A DNA stretch of 26,122 nt, taken from the IMG/VR virus record IMGVR_UViG_3300013285_000066, positions 1 through 26,122 of that record. One strand, 5' to 3'. This DNA is from a virus. Under the pieces are notes generated by a model. It made no database searches. It was not told where the DNA came from and worked only from the letters and a program-made list of their open reading frames with translations. The translations under genes were made by a program, and so were the position numbers. Positions 19,892 through 26,122 of this stretch are shown here, piece by piece (positions within the stretch are counted from its first letter, which is position 1; each line of letters starts with the position of its first letter).

Positions 19892-20055
19892 TGGCAACAA
19901 AACCTGGCTTATATGCCAATATTCATAAAAAACAGGCACGTATAGAACGTGAAAAAGCAGAAGGTAAACCAGTCGAGAAGATGCGTAAACCTGGTAGTAA
20001 AGGTGCGCCAACTGCTGAAGCATTTAAACAATCAGCTAAGACTGCGAAAAAATAA
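19891..20055 (+). CDS. 54-residue basic protein, conserved in phages
   Basis: ATG 19891 overlaps the preceding stop and has a perfect AGGAGGT site. The sequence MATKPGLYANIHKKQARIER, then EKMRKPGSKGAPTAEAF and QSAKTAKK, matches a small basic phage protein I have seen often (KPGLYANIHxKxxRI...EKMRKPG.KGAPT). Highly basic and probably unstructured, so DNA or RNA contact is likely. Function unknown. TAATG couples it to the next gene. Confidence 0.75.
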   Translation: MATKPGLYANIHKKQARIEREKAEGKPVEKMRKPGSKGAPTAEAFKQSAKTAKK

Positions 20056-20327
20056 TGAAAAAACACGACAAACCAATTGAACATAAAACTACAGGCAAGG
20101 GTAAGACTTACAATCCTACCGACAAAGGTGCTGGCATGACGGCTAAAGGTCGTGCTGAATACAATGCTAAAAACAATGCTAATTTAAAAGCACCAGCTCC
20201 TAATCCTAAGACTGAAAAAGACGAAGGTAGAAAGAAATCTTTTTGTGCTCGCATGGAAGGAGTTGTTAAACACGCTAAAGGCGATGCACCAAGAGCCAAA
20301 GCATCATTAAAAAATTGGAATTGTTAA
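20055..20327 (+). CDS. basic protein with SFCARM motif (resembles DUF6321)
   Basis: 90 residues, start overlapping the previous stop. Landmarks: KGAGMTAKGRAEYNAKNNAN, LKAPAPNP, then KKSFCARMEGV and the end ASLKNWNC. The GLTAKGRAxYN...LKAP...RKxSFCARM...ALxxWxC series is that of a phage family I know as DUF6321. Two Cys are conserved, one in FCARM and one at the C-terminus. Lys-rich, no membrane segment. Role unknown; it is grouped with other small basic proteins just before the packaging genes. Confidence 0.75.
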   Translation: MKKHDKPIEHKTTGKGKTYNPTDKGAGMTAKGRAEYNAKNNANLKAPAPNPKTEKDEGRKKSFCARMEGVVKHAKGDAPRAKASLKNWNC

Positions 20328-20614
20328 TGAGTGTAGAAATTTTAGATGATAGAAGTTTATTTGAAAAAATGATGAATCATTTTGGTTGGTATAAAACTCA
20401 AATGTCAGACCTTAAAATTGACAGATTAGAAGTTGATTACCGTTTTATTATGGAAATTCCAAAGGAAATTAAAAATGCCATTAATCAAGAGCAAGTCGCA
20501 AAAAGCAGTAGGCAAGAACATAGAGGCAGAAATCAAAGCAGGCAAACCCCAAAAACAAGCAGTAGCAATCGCCCTATCCGTCAAACGAGCAGCAGAAAAA
20601 AAGAAAGTGAGTAA
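20327..20614 (+). CDS. 95-residue protein overlapping a second gene in its 3' half
   Basis: ATG 20327 overlaps the preceding stop (TAATG). The first 50 residues, MSVEILDDRSLFEKMMNHFG, WYKTQMSDLKIDRLEVDYRF and MEIPKEIKNAI, form an ordinary folded pattern. From about residue 50 the frame is shared with the next gene and becomes Arg/Ser/Gln-rich (RQEHRGRNQSRQTPKTSSS). This tail may be a consequence of the overlap rather than a functional domain. Family not recognised. Confidence 0.5.
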   Translation: MSVEILDDRSLFEKMMNHFGWYKTQMSDLKIDRLEVDYRFIMEIPKEIKNAINQEQVAKSSRQEHRGRNQSRQTPKTSSSNRPIRQTSSRKKESE

Positions 20615-20618
20615 ATAA
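20475..20618 (+). CDS. 47-residue basic protein of the MPLxKSKSxKA family
   Basis: ATG 20475 with AAAGGAA eight bases upstream, inside the preceding gene in another frame. The sequence MPLIKSKSQKAVGKNIEAEI, then AGKPQKQAVAIALSVKRAAE, is a small Lys/Ala-rich helical protein very common in phage genomes (pattern MPL.KSKS.KA...N...E...G.PQKQA.AIA...KR.A). Strong pattern match and site make this the surer of the two overlapping genes. Function is unknown; its stop overlaps the next start. Confidence 0.75.
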   Translation: MPLIKSKSQKAVGKNIEAEIKAGKPQKQAVAIALSVKRAAEKKKVSK

Positions 20619-20806
20619 TGCAAATTGAATTCCATATTGACCAAATTAACGAAATGCTAAAGTTTCTTGATGAAGTACCTCATAGATACTCAAGAGGATT
20701 AGTTGACTTTATTCAAGCCCATACAAAAAAACAAATTGATGCAAAACAACCTGTTGCAGAAATACAACAAACTCCATCTGCACCTGTTGCAGAAATACAA
20801 CAATAA
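20618..20806 (+). CDS. 62-residue protein with C-terminal duplicated heptapeptide
   Basis: ATG 20618 overlaps the previous stop (TAATG). The sequence begins MQIEFHIDQINEMLKFLDEV, then HRYSRGLVDFIQAHTKKQID, and ends with PVAEIQQ repeated after TPSA. The duplication is also exact at DNA level. Helical, no family recognised. It is the last gene before the terminase unit. Confidence 0.55.
   Translation: MQIEFHIDQINEMLKFLDEVPHRYSRGLVDFIQAHTKKQIDAKQPVAEIQQTPSAPVAEIQQ
20750..20804. repeat. short tandem duplication in coding sequence
   Basis: CCTGTTGCAGAAATACAACA, preceded by A and followed by A, occurs twice, separated by about 11 bases, and encodes the PVAEIQQ repeats. Being exact, it looks recent. 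Confidence 0.7.
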
Positions 20807-20839
20807 GTTTTGTTAATCAAATAATTAGGAATTGTTACA

Positions 20840-21109
20840 ATGGCTGGTGCTCCTGAAGGCAATAAGAACTCTGCAAAAGGTAAACTCTTTCATGGAGAGT
20901 TGCGTAAAGTCCTTGTGCAAGAGGATGCTAAACGGTTGCGAACTATTGCTGAGAACCTAGTTAAAGCTGCGGAAGATTCTGAGCCCTGGGCAATTAAAGA
21001 AATTATGGATAGGATGGATGGTAAAGCTATACAAGCAACTGAGATTACAGGCGCAGACGGTGAGCCATTAACAGGTATTCAAGTAACATTTGTAAAGCCT
21101 AATGAATGA
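20840..21109 (+). CDS. probable terminase small subunit
   Basis: 89 residues; TTAGGAATTG precedes the ATG. The start MAGAPEGNKNSAKGKLF, then the helices ALRTI-type RLRTIAENLVKAAEDSEPWA and IKEIMDRMDGKAIQ, match small proteins found directly upstream of PBSX-type large terminases (MAGAPxGNxNAxKG...L..AA..GE.WAI.E..DR.DGK). They recognise the packaging site. Shorter than most TerS, with no clear separate HTH. The stop overlaps the TerL start by eight bases, which strongly supports the role. Confidence 0.7.
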   Translation: MAGAPEGNKNSAKGKLFHGELRKVLVQEDAKRLRTIAENLVKAAEDSEPWAIKEIMDRMDGKAIQATEITGADGEPLTGIQVTFVKPNE

Positions 21110-22370
21110 ACTTCAAGGGGCTATTGCAAAGGCTGAGTTTCCTGAGAAGTTATCCATACTATTCGACAAAGCTCGTTACAAGGTACTCTACGGAGGCAGA
21201 GGCGGTGCTAAAAGCTGGGGTGTTGCTAGGGCATTGCTTATTTTGGGGTGCAAATCTACCCTGCGCATATTATGTGCAAGGGAATTTCAAACATCCATTA
21301 AAGACTCAGTACACAAGTTATTATCAGATCAAATCTACGCATTGGGTTTAGAATCGTTTTACGAGATAACGCAGAACTCGATACGAGGTAAGAATGGTAG
21401 TGAGTTTTCTTTTATTGGATTAAAAAACAATATTGCCAATGTGAAGTCCTACGAAGGTGTGGACATTTGTTGGGTAGAAGAAGCACAGACTACTAGCCGT
21501 ACATCATGGAATGTTCTGATTCCAACAATTCGTAAACAAGATTCCGAGATTTGGATTACATTTAATCCTGAATTGGAGTCAGATGAGACATTTCAACGGT
21601 TTGTAATTAGTCCGCCAGAAGGTGCATTAGTACAAAAAATTAATTGGTCAGATAACCCTTGGTTTCCTGAAACACTAGACTTAGAACGTACTGCACTTAA
21701 GAATCGTGACCCTGAAGCCTACAACACCGTTTGGGAAGGTTTGTGTCGTGTAACGGTGGATGGTGCTATTTTTGCCAAAGAAATGCAAATGGCAGAACAA
21801 GACAATCGCATAACCAAAGTGCCTTATGATCCCATTAAACCTGTCCATTTTGTGTTTGACTTAGGCTGGGCAGATCATACTGCTTGGTGGGCAGTACAAT
21901 TTATTGGTATGGAAATTAGGATTATTAGATATTTTCAGGCTAACCAACAAACTATTTCTTGGCATATGGCTGAGTTGCAAAAGTATGGATATATGATTGA
22001 TACAATGTGGTTGCCGCATGATGCAGCAGCTAAAAACTTAGGTTCTGGTCGTAGCATAGAAGAAATTGTAAGAAGTTTAGGCCATAAGGTGCAGATATTA
22101 GACCGAGTGCCTGTAATGGATAGTATTAACGCTGCAAGGACTATATTTCCACGATGTTATTTTGACAGAGAAAACTGTGACGAGGGTTTACAATGTTTGC
22201 GTCATTATAAGTATGATGTGGCAGAAGATGGCTCATGGAGTCAGAAACCATTACACGATCAATATTCGCATGGTGCAGACGCATTTAGGATGCTTGGACT
22301 TATGGTAAGCGAGCCTAAAAAAACAAAACCAAAGAAAGTTTACATTGAACGTGGTTCATGGATGGGTTAA
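21102..22370 (+). CDS. terminase large subunit (PBSX / Terminase_3 type)
   Basis: 422 residues. Walker A GGRGGAKSWG (31-40), Walker B VDICWVEEAQ (120-129), then the coupling-type ITFNPE (152-157). The C-terminal nuclease shows VFDLGWADHTAWW (251-263) with the first catalytic Asp253, a second Asp in MWLPHDAAAKN and a third in SHGADAFRMLG, so the RNase H-like metal site looks complete. It pumps and cuts DNA at the portal. Length is normal for the family. A portal gene follows after 33 bases without overlap. Confidence 0.92.
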   Translation: MNELQGAIAKAEFPEKLSILFDKARYKVLYGGRGGAKSWGVARALLILGCKSTLRILCAREFQTSIKDSVHKLLSDQIYALGLESFYEITQNSIRGKNGSEFSFIGLKNNIANVKSYEGVDICWVEEAQTTSRTSWNVLIPTIRKQDSEIWITFNPELESDETFQRFVISPPEGALVQKINWSDNPWFPETLDLERTALKNRDPEAYNTVWEGLCRVTVDGAIFAKEMQMAEQDNRITKVPYDPIKPVHFVFDLGWADHTAWWAVQFIGMEIRIIRYFQANQQTISWHMAELQKYGYMIDTMWLPHDAAAKNLGSGRSIEEIVRSLGHKVQILDRVPVMDSINAARTIFPRCYFDRENCDEGLQCLRHYKYDVAEDGSWSQKPLHDQYSHGADAFRMLGLMVSEPKKTKPKKVYIERGSWMG

Positions 22371-22403
22371 AATACAACATAGTCTTTACATTTAGGGCAA
22401 ATT

Positions 22404-24467
22404 ATGGCTGAAGAAATCTTAGAGCAAGATGATCGTATTAATCAAGCTATGGAGTATTTACGTCAAGTTAATGACGTTGATTCCAATAATCGTGCTGAAG
22501 CCCTAGATGATGTTCGTTTTAGTGCTGGCGATCAATGGCCAGTTGACGTACAAAACTCAAGAAAATTAGAAGCTAGACCTTGCCTTACTATTAATAAAGT
22601 AGATGCGTATTGCCGTCAAATTGTTAATCAGATTCGTGAGCAACGACCAAGAATCAAAGCTCATGGCATGAATACTCAGTCAAACGAGAAACAAGCACAG
22701 ATTATTACAGGTATGTGCCGACACATAGAATTGCAATCAGATGCTGACCAGGCTTATTTAAATGCCGTAGATTACGCAGTTCGCATGGGTTGGGGATATA
22801 TAAGAGTAACGACAGATTACGTTAAAGATGATAGCTTTGACCAAGAAATCTATATTAGACCGATTGAAAATCCGTTTACCGTTTACTTTGATCCTAATTC
22901 CATCATGGCTGACGGCTCAGACGCAGAACGTTGTTTAATTACAACACTTATTCCTAAGAAAACATTTAGTGCAATGTACCCTGATGCTGAAGTAGATTCA
23001 GGTTTTGTTAGTCGTGGAACTGGTGATGTTGTAGGCATTTGGATACAAAAAGAAGATATCCGTATTGCAGAATATTGGTACACCGTGCGTGAAAGTGTTG
23101 TTTTATTACAACTATCGGATGGTTCTAGCATTTACGAAGATGAAATAGACAAAGATTTAATGAAAGAATTAGGTGTAGAAATCATTAATAAGCGTGATTC
23201 TGTACGCAAAAAGGTGAAATGGTGCAAAGTTACTGCAATGCAAGTCCTTGAAGAAGGCGAATGGGCAGGTAAATACATTCCAATTATCCCTGTTTATGGT
23301 CAGTCCACCATAGTGCAAGGCAAACATAAGCGTTTTGGCTTGGTCAGAATGGCTAAAGACCCACAACGGATGTATAACTATTGGTCAACTGCTTTGACTG
23401 AGACTGTGGCACTTGCTCCTAAAGCTAAATGGATACTTGCAGAAGGTCAAGATGAAGGTCATGAAAATGAATGGGCGCAGGCAAACATTAAAGCTATGCC
23501 TGTATTGCGTTATAAACAGACCGATATTGATGGCAGACCTGCAAACCCACCGATTAGACAAACACCAGAGTCACCGCCAACAGGTGCGATGGCTGCAATG
23601 CAATCTATGAATTTAGATTTACAAGCTGTGATTGGTATTTATGACCCAAATCAATTGCCACAAGGTATCCAATCAGGTAAAGCAATTCAAGGTCAGCAAA
23701 TGCAATCTGATATGACAAATATGCACTATTACGACAATTTAACAAGGTCAATTCGACAAGTTGGTCGTATTATTTTGGATTTAATACCTAAGATTTACGA
23801 TACACAACGTGCAATGCGTATTATTGGCGATGATGGTAAACCTGAGATTATGACCATTAATGAACGTAAGATGGATGAACAAGGTATCGAACGCATATTA
23901 AATGATATGAGCATTGGTGAGTTTGATGTGGTGATGGATACAGGACCAGGCTACAATTCTAAGCGTCAAGAAGCCGTAACTGCCATGATGTCATTGTTCC
24001 AAGCTGAACCTGCACTTGTACAAGTTGCTGGTGATTTACTTGTTAGAAATATGGACTTCCCTGGGGCTGACATTATTGCAGACCGTTTGGCAATTAATAA
24101 CCCATTGGCTCAGATTGATGATATGTCTGATATACCACCACCAATACAGATGAAGCTCAAGCAAGATCAGGCTACCATTCAACAAATGCAACAACAGTTA
24201 CAAGAGTTGCAAATGGTTATTCAACAACGTCAAGATATTGAAGGCGTTAAACAAGAAGCTGAGACAAAGCGTGAACTCATGCGTCAGACTACTAAAGCGC
24301 ACGATACTGAAATGCGTGTTGAAACTCAGGCACATGATACGGTTCTTAAAACTGAAACACAAAAAGAAATTGAAGGCATGAAAGCGCAATTAGCGTTACT
24401 TTTGGCGGATATGAATAAAACGTCTGCAAAAGAAGCAGAAGCTGAAGCAGTTGAAAGAGGAATATAG
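22404..24467 (+). CDS. P22 gp1-like portal protein
   Basis: 687 residues, close to the 725 of P22 gp1. Landmarks: FSAGDQWP (about 39-46), RPCLTINKVDAYCRQIVNQI then REQRPRIK, GWGYIRVTTDYV, NPFTVYFDPNS, and GSAMQ-like SGKAIQGQQMQSDM before the pore region. The C-terminus from about 560 is a long Gln/Glu/Lys-rich helix (KLKQDQATIQQMQQQLQEL), matching the helical barrel of P22-type portals that reaches into the head. It forms the dodecameric vertex through which DNA is packaged, with the terminase encoded just before it. The upstream site is AGGGC, modest. Confidence 0.9.
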   Translation: MAEEILEQDDRINQAMEYLRQVNDVDSNNRAEALDDVRFSAGDQWPVDVQNSRKLEARPCLTINKVDAYCRQIVNQIREQRPRIKAHGMNTQSNEKQAQIITGMCRHIELQSDADQAYLNAVDYAVRMGWGYIRVTTDYVKDDSFDQEIYIRPIENPFTVYFDPNSIMADGSDAERCLITTLIPKKTFSAMYPDAEVDSGFVSRGTGDVVGIWIQKEDIRIAEYWYTVRESVVLLQLSDGSSIYEDEIDKDLMKELGVEIINKRDSVRKKVKWCKVTAMQVLEEGEWAGKYIPIIPVYGQSTIVQGKHKRFGLVRMAKDPQRMYNYWSTALTETVALAPKAKWILAEGQDEGHENEWAQANIKAMPVLRYKQTDIDGRPANPPIRQTPESPPTGAMAAMQSMNLDLQAVIGIYDPNQLPQGIQSGKAIQGQQMQSDMTNMHYYDNLTRSIRQVGRIILDLIPKIYDTQRAMRIIGDDGKPEIMTINERKMDEQGIERILNDMSIGEFDVVMDTGPGYNSKRQEAVTAMMSLFQAEPALVQVAGDLLVRNMDFPGADIIADRLAINNPLAQIDDMSDIPPPIQMKLKQDQATIQQMQQQLQELQMVIQQRQDIEGVKQEAETKRELMRQTTKAHDTEMRVETQAHDTVLKTETQKEIEGMKAQLALLLADMNKTSAKEAEAEAVERGI

Positions 24468-24525
24468 TTGTATTTTTACAACAAAAGTATTAAGATAAGT
24501 AAACCTTACCAATGAGGTACATTGG
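24468..24525 (+). promoter_or_regulatory. two perfect hairpins in the portal-scaffold gap
   Basis: TTGTA-TTTT-TACAA (24468-24481), beginning right after the portal stop, and CCAATG-AGGTA-CATTGG (24509-24525), about 20 bases before the scaffold start. The second could set scaffold translation or be an RNA-processing site that fixes the scaffold to portal ratio. No T-run follows either one. Confidence 0.4.
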
Positions 24526-24545
24526 GTTAATTCTTGGAGAATTCC

Positions 24546-25418
24546 ATGTCAAATGTTTTAACAAGTGAGAATAGTGCCGAATTTTATGCAAACAAATTAG
24601 GTTTAGCTGCCGAATCTGCTCCTGAGGCTGTAGAAATTACAGAGCCAGTTGAGCAAGTAGAGGAACAGAGTGAACCAGTTGCAGAGGATGAGGAAAAAGT
24701 AACAGAAGAACGGAAACCCAATCCGAAACTTGAAAAGAGGTTTTCAGAACTTACGAAACAACGTGAGCAACTGCGTAAAGAAGCAGAAAGTGAACGTGGT
24801 AAACGTGAAGAATTGGAAACTCGTTTAAAGGCATTAGAATCACAGGCTGCACCTAAACAGGAGCAGAGCAGGGATGAAAAGCCGAAGCCAGATCAGTTTG
24901 TAGATGCGTTTGAATACGCAGAAGCATTAGCTGATTGGAGTGCTGAAAACGCTGTAATGAGAGCAAGACAGGAAGATATTGAAAAGAAAGTTCAAGAAGA
25001 ACGTCAAAAAGTTATATCAACTTGGAACACGAGACTTGAATCGACTAAATCAGAACTACCTGATTATGATGATATGGTGGCATCTAGCGATGTAGTTGTT
25101 AGCGATCAAGTACGAGATGCAATTTTAGAGTCCGAAGTTGGGCCACGCATTTTGTACCATTTGGCTGAGAACCCAGATATTGCAGAGAAAATCAGTAAAT
25201 CATCACTTATTACTGCTTTGAGACAAATAGGTAAATTGGAAGCTCTTTTTGAAAAGAATGAGCCTAAAGAAGTGAAAACTGTTGCTGTGAAATCTAAAGC
25301 ACCTGCTCCAATTAGTCCGATTAAAGCTGGTACAAGTGAACAAGTTGTTGTAACTGATACAGATAAAATGACTTATGCACAGTACAAGGCTATGAGACAG
25401 GCTAAAAGGATTAGGTAA
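24546..25418 (+). CDS. capsid scaffolding protein
   Basis: 290 residues from ATG 24546 with GGAG upstream; an in-frame TTG four codons earlier overlaps that site and is rejected. Residues 15-60 are acidic and Pro/Val-rich, 60-105 a charged coiled coil (LEKRFSELTKQREQLRKEAE), followed by helical segments with DQFVDAFEYAEALADWSAE. The C-terminus, DKMTYAQYKAMRQAKRIR, is a short basic helical hook, as in P22 scaffolding protein, where it binds coat. Position between portal and coat is diagnostic. No protease motif is visible. Confidence 0.85.
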   Translation: MSNVLTSENSAEFYANKLGLAAESAPEAVEITEPVEQVEEQSEPVAEDEEKVTEERKPNPKLEKRFSELTKQREQLRKEAESERGKREELETRLKALESQAAPKQEQSRDEKPKPDQFVDAFEYAEALADWSAENAVMRARQEDIEKKVQEERQKVISTWNTRLESTKSELPDYDDMVASSDVVVSDQVRDAILESEVGPRILYHLAENPDIAEKISKSSLITALRQIGKLEALFEKNEPKEVKTVAVKSKAPAPISPIKAGTSEQVVVTDTDKMTYAQYKAMRQAKRIR

Positions 25419-25446
25419 ACCCTAATTTATTTATAAAGGAAATATC

Positions 25447-25772
25447 ATGGCTAATAATTTATTAACCATTTCCAAAATCACCAACGAAGCGTTGATGGTA
25501 TTGGAAAACGAACTTACCTTTACTTCAGAAGTTGACCGTAATTACGATGATCAATTTGCTGTTGTAGGTGGTAAGATTGGTAACACAGTAAACGTAAGAC
25601 GTCCTGGTCGTTTTGTCGGTGCAGTAGGCCCACAATTAGTAGTTGAAGATTTCAACGAAACTTCTGTACCTGTTACATTGTCAACTCAGTTCCAAGTATC
25701 AACACAGTTCACGACACAAGACTTAGCATTATCTTTAGATATGTTTAGCGACCGTGTATTGAAGCCTGCCGT
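25447..25772 (+). CDS. P22 gp5-like major coat protein, exon 1
   Basis: AAAGGAAATATC precedes the ATG. The first 108 codons plus two bases of codon 109 are exonic: MANNLLTISKITNEALMVLE, YDDQFAVVGGKIGNTVNVRR, then TQDLALSLDMF and VLKPAV. This is the N-terminal arm and start of the HK97-type fold of P22-type coat proteins. Without splicing the frame runs into the intron and stops at TAA 25795-25797 after 116 codons, far too short for a coat protein (P22 gp5 has 430 residues). Joining base 25772 to 26022 restores the frame as VAAIANKIDRDG. Confidence 0.88.
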
Positions 25773-26021
25773 TAACAGTAGCGGCCTAATTCATTAAGAA
25801 TTAGGAAAACTGTCCCTGATTGACTTGGACGGCCTGAGGAGGCTAACAAGGGGCAAGCAAGAGGAAACTTTGTGCAGCCTGAACGACTAAGTGGGATGGA
25901 CTCAAAAGAGTATGCGATAGTCTGAACTCTGACATAACCTAATTGAAGTCAGAGAGAGCGATTCGAAGAAGTTGCTCCGCTACGAAAGTAGTCAGTAAGC
26001 GAAAGCTGAAGTAACAGAATG
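25773..26021 (+). ncRNA. group I self-splicing intron in the coat gene (249 nt, no endonuclease)
   Basis: Conserved pairings found by eye: P1, exon GCCGT (25768-25772) with the guide GCGGC (25781-25785), including the obligatory U-G at the splice site; P2, 25785-25792/25798-25805; P3, CTGTCCC (25810-25816) with GGGATGG (25893-25899); P7, GACTA (25885-25889) with TAGTC (25918-25922); P8, ACTC-AAAA-GAGT (25900-25911); a P9-type stem 25927-25933/25948-25954 and GAAA-capped hairpins (25980-25991, 26000 region). The last intron base is G26021. P10 pairs 3' exon TGCTG (26022-26026) with CAGTA (25776-25780). The P4-P6 part (25826-25880) was not fully resolved. No open frame for a homing endonuclease is present. 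Confidence 0.9.
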
Positions 26022-26122
26022 TGCTGCAATTGCGAATAAGATTGACCGTGATGGTTTAATTATGGCTACTGCTAACACAGCAAACATCGTTGGTGTTGCT
26101 GGTACTCCTCCAACTGGTTTGA
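26022..26122 (+). CDS. P22 gp5-like major coat protein, exon 2 (partial)
   Basis: T26022 completes codon 109 (Val); then AAIANKIDRDGLIMATANTA and GVAGTPPTGL follow up to the window edge, where the gene continues. The joined sequence KPAV-AAIANKIDRDG reads as the spine-helix region of P22-type coat proteins. The 3' part of the gene lies outside the window. Confidence 0.85.

Noticed and set aside
1-26122. CRISPR arrays, insertion sequences, attachment sites, integrase
   Set aside because: No regularly spaced repeats, transposase or recombinase motifs, or tRNA-like attachment sequence were seen on either strand.

Overview
The window is most of the genome of a tailed phage of the P22-like podovirus type. 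The evidence is a gp4-like and gp10-like neck pair, ejection-type proteins, a P22-type portal, a scaffold and a gp5-type coat protein. DNA is AT-rich. Shine-Dalgarno sites are often AAAGG-type, which fits the CCUUU extension of a betaproteobacterial 16S 3' end. I infer an AT-rich Gram-negative host, perhaps a freshwater betaproteobacterium, but nothing here proves it. I see no integrase, DNA polymerase, tRNA or CRISPR array. The window opens inside the gp4-like gene and closes inside the coat gene, the two ends of one morphogenesis module, so only a short piece of a circularly permuted genome may be missing.

Layout. (1) 1-10743, plus strand: neck proteins, small virion proteins, a GNAT-like protein, three probable ejection proteins, a collar-domain fibre, then a run of small membrane proteins, a three-helix holin and a GH108 endolysin. 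Genes are tightly coupled by ATGA or TAATG overlaps. (2) 10740-14481, minus strand: early/recombination operon with an Erf annealing protein, SSB, a PD-(D/E)XK nuclease, a small HTH protein and many tiny genes, several under 60 residues. (3) 14482-14581: divergent control region with candidate operators, between that operon and a plus-strand Cro-like gene. (4) 14843-15258: no protein gene, but its own promoter and a highly foldable sequence that I propose is a structured noncoding RNA. (5) 15259-17135, plus: small genes, a cytosine-5 methyltransferase carrying a second long gene in the +1 frame, and a Ref-like HNH nuclease. (6) 17166-18535, minus: SprT-like metalloprotease and metallophosphoesterase. 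(7) 18587-26122, plus: VRR-NUC nuclease, small basic proteins, a Cys4 protein with an AT-hook, a GroES-like co-chaperonin, small and large terminase, portal, scaffold and coat protein. The coat gene is split by a 249-nt group I intron.

How it works together. The Cro-like protein probably binds TGTT...AACA palindromes that overlap the early promoter and its own promoter. The early operon supplies annealing, ssDNA binding and nuclease functions; replication polymerases must come from the host. The packaging/head genes, with a GroES-like protein just upstream, build the capsid. Coat expression needs intron splicing, since the unspliced frame stops after 116 codons. The left block finishes the particle and lyses the cell.

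The most interesting items are the structured RNA candidate beside the Cro gene, the nested gene inside the methyltransferase, the endonuclease-free intron in the coat gene, and two predicted leaderless promoters with identical geometry. All functional calls are from reading the sequence; no database search was run.
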